NCBI RefSeq assembly: GCF_018531375.1
Contig: NZ_JAHBOH010000001.1
Location: 1,612,001 to 1,676,000, forward strand
Reading direction: 5' to 3'
Length of the DNA stretch: 64,000 nucleotides
Source: Cellulomonas fulva
GTDB taxonomy: Bacteria; Actinomycetota; Actinomycetes; Actinomycetales; Cellulomonadaceae
A program made the translations under genes and the position numbers. Positions 48,920 through 56,842 of the stretch are shown one piece after another. The notes beneath the pieces are model-generated. The model did no database searches. It saw only the letters and a list, made by a program, of their open reading frames with translations, and was not told the origin of the DNA. The stretch's first letter is position 1; each line of letters opens with the position of its first letter.

Positions 48920-50781
48920 GCGGCCCGGGGGTCGCCCGCGCGGTCCACGACCGGCGCAGCCGGTCCTCACGGTGGATGCGCATGGTCGCGCGGTTCACCG
49001 GCCCGGAGGCGGGCGTGGTGGAGCGGCAGCTCCCGTTCCTGCTCGTGTTCCTGGTCGCGATGGGCGGGCTGCGGCTGGTCCCGGACGTCGTGACCGTGCC
49101 GGCCGCCGTGCTCGCGGCCGCGGCCACCACCATGGCCGTCCCCGTGCTCGCGTTCACCGTGCCGTGGCGGCGGCTGCCGGAGTGGGCGGGCGACGTGCTG
49201 CCGCTGCTCGAGCTCGCCGCGGTCGCGCTGCTGCGGTTGGGCACGGGCGGCCAGGGGTCGGTGTTCGCGGCGCTCGTCTTCATCCCGGTGCTGACGCTGG
49301 CGCAGCAGCGCGGCCGGCGCGGGGTGGTCCTCGGCACCGTCGCGGCGGCGGCCGTCGTGTTCGCACCGGCGGTCGAGAACCCGTCGAGCCTCAACTCGAC
49401 CGTCGCGCTGCGGGCCACGGTGGTGGCGGTCGTCGCCTGCAGCGTCGCGATCGTGGCGCACGAGGCGACCGAGCGGCTGCGCGTGCGCAACGCCGCGCTC
49501 GACCGGCTCCAGCGCGAGCAGCACCGCCTGCTCGACCTGGTCCGCGCGGACGCCGAGGTGATCGCGAGCGAGGCGGAGGTCCGCCGCTCGGAGTACGACC
49601 ACCTGGTCTCGGTGATCGACTCGGCGACCGAGCAGGCGATCATCGCGACCGACGCCGACGGCATCGTGCAGGTCTTCAACGCGGGCGCCGAGCGCCTGCT
49701 CGGGTACGCCCAGGGCGCGGTGGTCGGGCGGACGCGGCTGACCCGGCTCCACGACCACGACGAGCTCGTGCGCCGGTACGCCGAGGCGTTCGGCCGGCCC
49801 CCGCGCGGCACGGGCGAGCAGCTCGAGCGCCGACTGCTCGACGCGGTCGTGGCGCCGGAGCGCGACGCGGCCCCCCGCGTGCGGGACTGGACCTACGTCA
49901 CCAAGGACGGCGGCCGGCTCACGGTGCGGCTCGCGGTCACGCGGCGCGTCGAGCCCGGCGGCGCGAGCACGGGGTACGTGGTCGTGGCGACCGACGTGAC
50001 GGCGGAGCGCGAGGCCGCCGCGCTGAAGGACCAGTTCGTCGGGCTCGTCAGCCACGAGCTGCGGACCCCGTTGACCGCGGTGCTGGGCTACCTCGAGCTG
50101 CTGCAGGACGGGCCCGACCCGCTGACCGACGAGCAGCGGGAGTTCCTGCAGATCGTCGAGCGCAACGCGCGCCGCCAGCTCCGGCTCGTGAGCGACCTGC
50201 TCCTGACGGCGCAGGTCGAGGCGGGCAAGTTCGCCATCCTCGCCGAGCCCGTCCAGCTGGACGACGTCGTGCGCGGGTCGGTCGCGTCGGCGGGACCCGC
50301 GGCCGAGGCCGCGCACGTGACCCTCCGCACGCAGGTCGAGCCGGCGCGCGTGGTCGCCGACCCGACCCGGATCGCCCAGGTGGTCGACAACCTCGTCGGG
50401 AACGCGCTGAAGTTCACGCCGCCCGGTGGCACGGTCACGGTGACGCTGCGCCCCGTGACGGCGGTGTCCGACGAGCCGGCGGGCGCGGTGTCCGACGAGC
50501 CGGCAGGCGCGGTGTCCGACGAGCCGGCAGGCGCCGAGCTCGTCGTCGCCGACACGGGCATCGGGATCCCGCCCGACGAGGTCGACAGGCTCGCCGAGCG
50601 CTTCTTCCGGTCCACGACGGCCCGGCGGCACGCGGTGCCGGGCGTCGGGCTGGGCCTGTCGATCACCAAGGCGGTGGTCGACGCGCACGGCGGGTCGCTG
50701 GAGATCGCGAGCGTGCTGGGCGAGGGCACCACGCTGACCGTCCGGCTGCCGGCCGAGCCGCCCGCGTCCCCGGCCACCTGA
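48916..50781 (+). CDS. PAS-containing membrane histidine kinase
   Basis: The 621-residue protein starts at GTG 48916 (GTGA overlap). About five membrane helices (about 35-185) form a sensor region, followed by a short coiled coil and a PAS domain (about 225-350, IIATDADGIVQVFNAGAERLLGY). The kinase core has VSHELRTPLTAVLGYLELL with the phosphorylated His near 380, VVDNLVGNALKFTPPGG near 489, ADTGIGIP near 545, and GVGLGLSI. All motifs are intact. Between the N and G1 boxes (about 516-539) sits a three-fold repeat of the octapeptide AVSDEPAG. No separate regulator is encoded nearby except the receiver-PIG-L protein at the operon start, its probable target. The gene converges on the SipW set. 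Confidence 0.92.
   Translation: MSGPGVARAVHDRRSRSSRWMRMVARFTGPEAGVVERQLPFLLVFLVAMGGLRLVPDVVTVPAAVLAAAATTMAVPVLAFTVPWRRLPEWAGDVLPLLELAAVALLRLGTGGQGSVFAALVFIPVLTLAQQRGRRGVVLGTVAAAAVVFAPAVENPSSLNSTVALRATVVAVVACSVAIVAHEATERLRVRNAALDRLQREQHRLLDLVRADAEVIASEAEVRRSEYDHLVSVIDSATEQAIIATDADGIVQVFNAGAERLLGYAQGAVVGRTRLTRLHDHDELVRRYAEAFGRPPRGTGEQLERRLLDAVVAPERDAAPRVRDWTYVTKDGGRLTVRLAVTRRVEPGGASTGYVVVATDVTAEREAAALKDQFVGLVSHELRTPLTAVLGYLELLQDGPDPLTDEQREFLQIVERNARRQLRLVSDLLLTAQVEAGKFAILAEPVQLDDVVRGSVASAGPAAEAAHVTLRTQVEPARVVADPTRIAQVVDNLVGNALKFTPPGGTVTVTLRPVTAVSDEPAGAVSDEPAGAVSDEPAGAELVVADTGIGIPPDEVDRLAERFFRSTTARRHAVPGVGLGLSITKAVVDAHGGSLEIASVLGEGTTLTVRLPAEPPASPAT
50461..50532 (+). repeat. 24-bp tandem repeat, 3 copies, inside the kinase gene
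   Basis: GCGGTGTCCGACGAGCCGGC plus GGGC or AGGC is repeated three times without interruption and in frame, encoding AVSDEPAG three times. Copies 2 and 3 are identical; copy 1 differs by one silent base. It is a likely site of copy-number variation. Confidence 0.9.
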
Positions 50782-50790
50782 CGCGTCGCG

Positions 50791-51009
50791 TCAGGGGCCC
50801 GGCGCCTCGGTGCCGAAGTCGTCGGAGGTCGTGAACGTCGCGACGCCCTGGTCCGTCCCGGTCATCTCGGCCGACGTCGGCGTGACGTGCGGCGCGACGA
50901 GCGCGACGGCGCCCAGCGCCACCGCGACCAGCAGCCGGACCACCGAGCCGCGGTCGAGGCTGACGAACGGCACGCGCTCGCGCGTGCGCTCATCCGTGGA
51001 GATACGCAT
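50791..51009 (-). CDS. small membrane or secreted protein downstream of the SipW gene
   Basis: The 72-residue product from ATG 51009 overlaps the end of the signal-peptidase gene by 20 bp. It has a polar N-terminus (RISTDERTRERVPF), one hydrophobic segment (about 21-40, SVVRLLVAVALGAVALVAPHV) and a short polar tail with TGTDQGVATFTTSDDFGTEAP. No family is recognised. The tail resembles the sequence just after the signal in TasA-like proteins, so it could be a mini-substrate of the signal peptidase; this is weak. Its stop is 9 bp from that of the kinase gene. Confidence 0.65.
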   Translation of the reverse strand: MRISTDERTRERVPFVSLDRGSVVRLLVAVALGAVALVAPHVTPTSAEMTGTDQGVATFTTSDDFGTEAPGP

Positions 51010-51721
51010 CCACGTGCCTCTCGTCCCGGTTCCGGTGGTCCAGGCGGACCTTCTTGCGCCGGCGCGCGTCCTGCACGGCCAGCAGCTCGAGGGTACCGAG
51101 CGCGACGAGCGGCGGGACCAGCATGATCGCGCGTCCCGTCGCCGATCCCGCCCACTGGAGCACCCAGCCCCAGCCCGGGTGGACGTCGAGCACGATGCCG
51201 CGCACGCGGGTGTAGGGCGTCGCGTTCTCGTCGTTCTCCTTGTTCGCGTCGCCCTTGGTGATGATGTACTGGCTCTCCGCCGGCTCACCGGTCTCGGGGT
51301 CGACGACGGGCACCATCCGCCCGGTCGCGTCGTCCTGCTTGAGCGTCGGCAGGGTCACCAGGTCGACGATGCGGTGCGTCACCAGGCGCTCCGAGCCCAG
51401 GGGCCAGAACGAGACGATCTGGTCGACCTTGAGCTGCGAGGGGTCGTCCACGCGACGCATGACGACGGCGTCGCCCGCGTCGAACACCGGCGCCATCGAG
51501 CCCGAGGTGACGATCAGCAGCCGCTGGTCGTGCGCCTGGAACCACAGCGGCACCGCGAGCGACGTCGCGTACGCCAACGTCCCGAGGGCGACGACGGTCC
51601 ACAGCACCGCGGAGAGCGCGGTGCGCCAGCGGGGGCGCGGCTCCCGCGGGGGCGGGGCCGGCCGGCGCACGTCGCGACGCTCCACCGCGGGCGCGGAGGG
51701 GTGTCGCGGTGACCGGGGCAT
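50990..51721 (-). CDS. SipW-like type I signal peptidase (Ser-His type)
   Basis: The 243-residue protein has an N-terminal membrane helix (about 34-56) and a C-terminal one (about 200-220). The catalytic Ser is in IVTSGSMAPVFDAGDAVV (about residue 77), and where bacterial enzymes have Lys this protein has His in RLVTHRIVDLV; YIITKGDANKENDE carries the conserved Asp. That Ser-His pattern marks the ER/SipW group, which processes TasA-type matrix proteins. ATG 51721 follows GAGGA. It lies 22 bp downstream of the TasA-like gene, its likely substrate. Confidence 0.92.
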   Translation of the reverse strand: MPRSPRHPSAPAVERRDVRRPAPPPREPRPRWRTALSAVLWTVVALGTLAYATSLAVPLWFQAHDQRLLIVTSGSMAPVFDAGDAVVMRRVDDPSQLKVDQIVSFWPLGSERLVTHRIVDLVTLPTLKQDDATGRMVPVVDPETGEPAESQYIITKGDANKENDENATPYTRVRGIVLDVHPGWGWVLQWAGSATGRAIMLVPPLVALGTLELLAVQDARRRKKVRLDHRNRDERHVDAYLHG

Positions 51722-51743
51722 CGGTCCTCAGGTCGTCGTCAGG

Positions 51744-52430
51744 TCAGTTGTTGGACTCGCCCGGCTGGTTCGCCTGGAAGGTGAGCTGACGTGCCCAGAA
51801 ACCGAGGTTCACCGTGGCCGACGTGTCCTGGTACTCGTTGCCGGCGGCCGAGCTGAAGTCGACGCGGACGCACAGCTCCTCGCTCGCGCCGGCGGACAGG
51901 AAGCGGTTGTCCGTCGCCTCGTCGACGCCCACCTCGCCGATCAGGTCGGTGTCCGCGGCGGGCAGGCCCCACGCGTCGCCGACCGAGTCGAGACGGTTCT
52001 CGGTCACCGCGACGTTGGTGTTGGGGAGCGTGCACTGGGCCGCCGCGAGCGCGTAGACGCGCACCCGGAGCTGGTCGGTCAGGTTGCCCGAGCCGGTCCC
52101 GGCGCCGTCGGCACCGTTGTACTCGAGCGCGTACTGGTAGCGCAGCGAGCCCTCGTTGCTGACGGTGATGGGGGAGACCACCGACGCGCCCGGGAGCATG
52201 TTGTCGACCGGGACGCCGAAGTCCAGCTCGGTCGACGCGATGTCGATCGTGCCCGTGGTGATGGCGTCGTTCGTCGTGTCCTCGTCGGTGAAGAACGCCG
52301 ACGTCGTGAGCGACGTGATGCCCAGCGCGGCCAGGCCCACCACGGTGATCGTCGCCCAGACCCGGCGGCGACGCGCCTTCTCGCCCTGCGCGGGGGCAGG
52401 GTTGACCATCTCCTGGAGCAGGTCGTCCAT
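51744..52430 (-). CDS. TasA-like protein with SipW-dependent signal peptide
   Basis: The 228-residue product begins with a basic region and a membrane-like signal (WATITVVGLAALGITSLTTSAFFTDEDTT, in parts) near residues 25-55. This has the hallmark of SipW-dependent proteins: a long hydrophobic stretch, then AFFTDEDTTNDAITTGTIDI. The rest is a beta-rich domain of the TasA/camelysin type (LDFGVPVDNMLPGASVVSPITVSNEGSLRYQY, quoted by blocks). Two Cys (QCTLP and ELCVRV) may form a disulphide. In Bacillus such proteins form biofilm fibres; here a similar surface role is inferred. ATG 52430 is chosen over the adjoining GTG 52433. It lies 97 bp after the GGDEF-EAL gene. Confidence 0.88.
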   Translation of the reverse strand: MDDLLQEMVNPAPAQGEKARRRRVWATITVVGLAALGITSLTTSAFFTDEDTTNDAITTGTIDIASTELDFGVPVDNMLPGASVVSPITVSNEGSLRYQYALEYNGADGAGTGSGNLTDQLRVRVYALAAAQCTLPNTNVAVTENRLDSVGDAWGLPAADTDLIGEVGVDEATDNRFLSAGASEELCVRVDFSSAAGNEYQDTSATVNLGFWARQLTFQANQPGESNN

Positions 52431-52527
52431 CACGGCAGTGCTTCTCCCTGGCTGGCGGTCCCGGGCGAAACGTCCGGTGATCGTGCATCGGCACGTCTGC
52501 GCCGTTCCTGAACAGTCTGCCCGAGAT

Positions 52528-54570
52528 TCACCCCGTCGTCGGCACGCGCCCGCGCCTCGCGGGTGGGACGACCTCGCTCGGCGGGACCGCGGCGGACCAC
52601 AGGAACCCCTGCGCGCGGTCGACCCCGAGGCGGCGCAGGACCGCCGCAGTCTCCGCGTGCTCGACACCCTCCGCCACCACGCGCAGCCCGAAGGAGTGGG
52701 CCAGGTCCACCATCGCCTGCACCACGACCTCCGAGCTCTCCCGGCCGCCCTCGCGCAGGTCGGTCACGAACAGCCGGTCGATCTTCAGCTCGTCGACCGG
52801 CAGGTCACGCAGCTGCGAGATGGACGTGTTCCCGATCCCGAAGTCGTCGATCGCGACCTTCACGCCCAGGTCGTCGAGCCGCTGCAGCACGGGGACGATG
52901 CGGGACGGGTCGGCGACCAGCGCGGTCTCCGTGATCTCGACCTCGAGCAGCTCCGGCGTCACGCCGTGCTCCGCGAGCAGGCCCTCGATCACGTCGACGA
53001 CGGCCGGGGACGTCACGTCGTGCGCGGAGAGGTTCACCGCGACGGGGAGCGGCGTGCCGTGCGACTGCCAGCGGGCGAGCTGCAGGATCGTCGCGGTCAG
53101 CGCGAACCGCGTGAGCTCGTGGATGATGCCCGACTGCTCCGCGAGCGGGATGAACACGCTCGGCGTGAGGACGCCGCGGTCGGGGTGGACCCAGCGCATG
53201 AGGGCCTCGTAGCCCACCGTCTCGCCCGACTCGAGCGCGATCTTCGGCTGGTAGTGCATGACGAGCTGCGACGTGTCCGGCGGCGAGTCGATCGCGGTGT
53301 GCAGGTCGCCCAGCAGCACCAGGCGGGCCGGCGACGAGTGGTCCTCGTCCGGGTCGTACACCGCGACCCCGGTGCGGTGGTGCTTGGCGGTGTACATCGC
53401 GACGTCGGCGGTGCGCATGAGGGACGACGCGTCGTGCGCGTGGTCCGGGATGCAGGCGACGCCCACAGACGTCTCGACGTGCAGGGACATCTCGCCGAGC
53501 TGGAACGGCGGCACGAACAGCTGCCGGACGCGACGGGCGAGCCGCTCGGCGTTGGCCACCGAGCGGACGTCGGGCAGCAGGATCGCGAACTCGTCGCCCC
53601 CCAGCCGCGCGACGACGTCCTCGTCGCGGAGCGCGCCCCGCAGCCGCTCGGCGACCTGCTCGAGGAGCTCGTCGCCGTGGTCGTGGCCCAGCGAGTCGTT
53701 GATGTCCTTGAACCGGTCGATGTCGAGCAGCACCAGGCCCACGCGGCCCCCGCTCGCCAGCGCGGTCTCGACGTCGCGGCGCATCCGGTCCGCGAGCAGG
53801 CGCCGGTTCGGCAGCCCGGTCAGCGAGTCGAGCAGCGCCAACCGCGCGTTCTCCAGCGCGGTGGCCTGCAGGCGCTTCGAGGTGGTGTGCACCGTGCGGA
53901 ACAGCAGGAGCCACAGCGCGACCAGCCCGCCCGCGACGACGAGCGTCACCGTGCGGCGCGCGTCCGCCAGCGCGTCGACGGCGGCGGTGTGGTCGAGCAT
54001 GACCTCGGCGGCGCCGATCACGGCGTCGGTGCCGGGCGCGTCCCCCTGGTCGGCCGCCTCGTCGACGGCGCCGTGCGCGTCCGAGGCGTGCACCGGGACG
54101 TACACGTCGAGGACCTCCCGCACGGTCGCCCCGACGGCGGAGCCGGGGGCGACCCGGCCGACGTCGTCGAGCACCTGCGCGTCGGGGGCGGCGGAGACCA
54201 TGACCGCGTTGAGCCGCTCGATGTCCGGGAAGCCCACGCTCGCGGCGCTCGAGCTGTACATCAGCGTCCCCGCGGTGCTCCACAGCCGCAGCTCGACGAT
54301 GCGCTCCCCGAACCCCGCCGTGGACGCGGCGACCGCCTCCCGCTGGTCCATCGTCAGCACGCCGCCCGCGAAGGACTCCGGCGGCAGGGGCGCCGCCGCG
54401 TACGCCATCACGGACGTCGCCGACTGCGTGCCGTCCCGCACGGACTGCTCCTGCATGACGTTGGAGCTCACCCAGACCAGCGCGACGCCGAGCGCGGCCA
54501 TGGCCAGGACGCTGACCACGCCGAAGTAGCGCGTCAGCGACCAGCGTCGTCGCGGTGCGCCACGGGGCAC
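52528..54570 (-). CDS. membrane GGDEF-EAL protein (c-di-GMP cyclase/phosphodiesterase)
   Basis: The 680-residue protein starts at GTG 54570, with GGAGG six bases upstream. Two membrane helices (about 15-38 and 208-228) enclose an extracytoplasmic sensor-like region. GGDEF domain: RLGGDEFAILL near 323 is canonical, with RDED five residues before it, an intact inhibitory I-site. EAL domain: YEALMRWVHP near 454, NLSAHD, VEITETAL, IDDFGIGNTS, LKIDRLF and VAEGVEHAE are all present, so both activities look possible on sequence. It would set local c-di-GMP levels. The TasA-like gene follows on the same strand, linking it to matrix control by inference. Confidence 0.93.
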   Translation of the reverse strand: MPRGAPRRRWSLTRYFGVVSVLAMAALGVALVWVSSNVMQEQSVRDGTQSATSVMAYAAAPLPPESFAGGVLTMDQREAVAASTAGFGERIVELRLWSTAGTLMYSSSAASVGFPDIERLNAVMVSAAPDAQVLDDVGRVAPGSAVGATVREVLDVYVPVHASDAHGAVDEAADQGDAPGTDAVIGAAEVMLDHTAAVDALADARRTVTLVVAGGLVALWLLLFRTVHTTSKRLQATALENARLALLDSLTGLPNRRLLADRMRRDVETALASGGRVGLVLLDIDRFKDINDSLGHDHGDELLEQVAERLRGALRDEDVVARLGGDEFAILLPDVRSVANAERLARRVRQLFVPPFQLGEMSLHVETSVGVACIPDHAHDASSLMRTADVAMYTAKHHRTGVAVYDPDEDHSSPARLVLLGDLHTAIDSPPDTSQLVMHYQPKIALESGETVGYEALMRWVHPDRGVLTPSVFIPLAEQSGIIHELTRFALTATILQLARWQSHGTPLPVAVNLSAHDVTSPAVVDVIEGLLAEHGVTPELLEVEITETALVADPSRIVPVLQRLDDLGVKVAIDDFGIGNTSISQLRDLPVDELKIDRLFVTDLREGGRESSEVVVQAMVDLAHSFGLRVVAEGVEHAETAAVLRRLGVDRAQGFLWSAAVPPSEVVPPARRGRVPTTG

Positions 54571-54803
54571 GCGGACCTCCTGCCGGGCTCGGACTGGGGG
54601 ACCGGGCCGTCTTCTGCCCGAGCGTAGGCCGTCGCGGGGTGCGGGGCGCAAGGCGGGCCGGGAGTGTCGCCCCGGCCGCTGCCGCCGCGCGGCCTGCCGT
54701 CGCGGCCGCACGGGTGGTCGCGCTGCGGGGGAACGACGAGCGCCTGACGATGGTTCACAGCAGCGGAGGCCGGGCACGGGCCCGGTCCAGGAGGAGGTCA
54801 GTC

Positions 54804-55208
54804 ATGGCGTACGACGTCACGAGGTCCGACGAGGAGTGGGCCCTCGAGCTGAACCCGCAGGAGTTCCAGGTGCTGCGCCGTGCGGGCACCGAGCGTGCCT
54901 GGACGGGCGCGCTGCTGGACGAGAAGCGCACGGGCGTCTACCGCTGCCGGGCGTGCCGCGCCGAGCTGTTCTCGTCGGACGCGAAGTTCGACTCGCACTG
55001 CGGCTGGCCGAGCTTCTTCACGCCGCTGGCCGGCGGGAGCGTCGAGCTCCTCGAGGACCGCTCGCTCGGGATGGTGCGGACCGAGGTGCGCTGCGCGCGG
55101 TGCGGGTCGCACCTGGGGCACGTGTTCGACGACGCCCCCCAGACCCCCACGGGTGACCGCTTCTGCATGAACTCGGTCAGCCTGACGTTCGAGCCCGGCG
55201 AGGGCTGA
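54804..55208 (+). CDS. msrB: peptide-methionine (R)-S-oxide reductase
   Basis: The 134-residue product is full-length MsrB, which repairs methionine-R-sulfoxide in proteins. The zinc site is formed by CRAC (about residue 49) and CARC (about 97), the substrate region reads HCGWPSFFTP, and the catalytic Cys is in DRFCMNSVSL near the end. HLGHVFDD is also conserved. ATG 54804 follows GGAGGAGG. It stands alone; the interval 54571-54803 upstream shows no element beyond GC-rich sequence. Confidence 0.95.
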   Translation: MAYDVTRSDEEWALELNPQEFQVLRRAGTERAWTGALLDEKRTGVYRCRACRAELFSSDAKFDSHCGWPSFFTPLAGGSVELLEDRSLGMVRTEVRCARCGSHLGHVFDDAPQTPTGDRFCMNSVSLTFEPGEG

Positions 55209-55224
55209 GCCGGCGTCGGGCAGG

Positions 55225-55268
55225 GCGGCCGCTCGCTCGGCGGCCGCTCGCTCGGCGGTCGCTCGGCG
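55225..55268. repeat. 15-bp tandem repeat, 2.9 units
   Basis: GCGGCCGCTCGCTCG repeats twice exactly and a third time with a deletion and a mismatch, 17 bp after msrB. The inner symmetry (CGGCCG) allows several hairpins, so it may act as a terminator. Confidence 0.7.
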
Positions 55269-55397
55269 GGCGTGTCACCCGACCGCGCGCACCCGGCGAG
55301 GCCCGCCGAGGGCGAGCGCCACGCCCGGGTGGCGGCCGGTCGGTCGACACGCCGTCTCAGGTGGCGCGCGGAACTGAAGCCGGGCCCCTCTGCTGCC

Positions 55398-55403
55398 GAT
55401 AAT
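55398..55403 (+). promoter_or_regulatory. -10 hexamer, leaderless start of the NERD-like gene
   Basis: GATAAT ends 6 nt before GTG 55410, one of the most AT-rich words in the region. Confidence 0.6.
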
Positions 55404-55409
55404 GACGAC

Positions 55410-56162
55410 GTGGAACAGGTCCTGACGGTGCGGAGGTGGCGGCGCTACGGCGCCGACCGGCTCTTCGTGACCCAGGAGACGGGCGCGCGCATCGGGTCGG
55501 TCGACCTGCAGTCCGGCGAGGTCGTGGTCGAGGAGCCGGAGCTCGAGGAGGGCGTGCGCCGCGCGGCGCAGGCGTTCCTGCGGTCGGAGTCCGACGAGCT
55601 GACCCTCCCGCTGCCGCGGCAGCCGTTCGGCGAGCCCGAGCAGTCCGCGCTCGCGGCGTGGCTCGGCCCGCGCGAGGAGCCGCGCGACCAGCGCGGCGCC
55701 CCGCTGCGCACCCGCCTCGAGCGGCTCTACGCCGAGGGCTGGCACGTGATCCACGACCTGCCCCTCGGTCGGCAGGGCACCGTCGTCGAGCACCTCCTGA
55801 TCGGCCCCGGCGGGATCTTCACGGTCGCCGAGCGCGGCCGGGCCACGGAGCACGTCGTTGTCGAGGGACGGCGCATGACCGTCGACCGCGTGCCGGTCGG
55901 GCACCTGCACGCCGCGCGCATGGAGGCGGCGCGCGTCCAGGGCCTGCTGCTGACCGCGGGCTGCGCGGCCGTCCGGGTCGGCTCGGTGCTCGTCGTGCGC
56001 GGCACGCTGGAGGCCCGCGGCGGCACGGAACCCGACGGCACCCTCGTCGTGACGCGCGCGACCCTGCCGGCCGCCGTCCGCGCGCTGCCGGTCACGCTCC
56101 CCGCGGACCGGGTCTCCGCGATCGCGCACGTGGCGCGGCAGCGCGTCACCTGGGCCCGCTGA
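55410..56162 (+). CDS. NERD-domain-like protein
   Basis: About 250 residues from GTG 55410; the leaderless -10 supports this start over the open frame from 55272. Residues 120-210 resemble the nuclease-related NERD domain: LYAEGWHVIHDLPLGRQGTVVEHLLIGPGGIFTVAERG, by pieces, then VDRVPVGHLHAARMEAARVQGLL. The N-terminal 110 residues are charged and unassigned. NERD proteins are suspected of acting on DNA, but little is proven, and the catalytic Asp-Glu-x-Lys pattern is not clear here. It ends before the MarR gene at 56306 and could share a transcript. Confidence 0.75.
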   Translation: MEQVLTVRRWRRYGADRLFVTQETGARIGSVDLQSGEVVVEEPELEEGVRRAAQAFLRSESDELTLPLPRQPFGEPEQSALAAWLGPREEPRDQRGAPLRTRLERLYAEGWHVIHDLPLGRQGTVVEHLLIGPGGIFTVAERGRATEHVVVEGRRMTVDRVPVGHLHAARMEAARVQGLLLTAGCAAVRVGSVLVVRGTLEARGGTEPDGTLVVTRATLPAAVRALPVTLPADRVSAIAHVARQRVTWAR

Positions 56163-56305
56163 CCCACGTCGCGCCCGCCGCAGCGCCCATACCCGACACC
56201 GCTGGGTGCTGCCACCCAGAGTGCCCAGGGTTATCACCCGTTCGGAGCATCGTGACAGGTGAGGGAACGTTTCCAGCATGGCCTCCGGCAGGCGAAGATG
56301 TCCGC

Positions 56306-56782
56306 GTGGTAGACGACGACATGCACCATCTCGAGCGCGAGCTCGGGATCTTCCTGCGCCGGGCGACGGCTTCGTCGTCCGCGATGGCGCGGATGGTGCA
56401 CCCCGAGCTGGACCCGGCGGCGTACGAGCTGCTGGCACTGATCTCCGGCACGCCCGACGTGCGCGCGAGCGACCTGGCCGCGTACATCGGCGTCGGCCGC
56501 GGCACCATGTCGCGACAGCTCGCCCGCCTGGCGGAGATCGGCCTCGTCTCACGGGCCCCTGACCCGGAGGACTTCCGCGGACAGCTCCTGTCCCTGACCG
56601 ACGAGGGCCACCAGGTGCTGCAGACCGCGCAGACCGGCCGGCGGACGTTCCTCGGCCGGGCCCTCGACGACTGGGAGCCCGAGCAGATCGCGGCCCTCAC
56701 GCTGCAGCTCGGCCGCCTGAACCGCGACCTGACGACCGCCTGGACGACCAGGACCCCGGCGCAGGAGAGCGCCGGGGCCTGA
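56306..56782 (+). CDS. MarR-family transcriptional regulator
   Basis: The 158-residue product from GTG 56306 has the MarR winged helix: ELGIFLRRATASSSAMARM at the N-terminus, YELLALISGTPDVRASDLAAYIGVGRGTMSRQLARLAEIGLV, by blocks, as the recognition region, and DPEDFRGQLLSLTDEGHQVLQ as the wing. It dimerises and usually represses efflux or redox genes until a ligand binds. The start could also be ATG 56321. It converges on the DHA2 transporter gene, but the other MarR gene at 58586 is the likelier regulator of that pump. Confidence 0.88.
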   Translation: MVDDDMHHLERELGIFLRRATASSSAMARMVHPELDPAAYELLALISGTPDVRASDLAAYIGVGRGTMSRQLARLAEIGLVSRAPDPEDFRGQLLSLTDEGHQVLQTAQTGRRTFLGRALDDWEPEQIAALTLQLGRLNRDLTTAWTTRTPAQESAGA

Positions 56783-56796
56783 GGCCGCCACCGGCG

Positions 56797-56818
56797 GCCG
56801 CCCGCGGGCGCGGGCGGC
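56797..56818. terminator. hairpin between MarR and MFS genes
   Basis: GCCGCCCG and CGGGCGGC form an 8-bp perfect stem with a 6-nt loop between the convergent ends. Confidence 0.55.
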
Positions 56819-56842
56819 ATGTGGGTGCCACGGGAGCGGACG

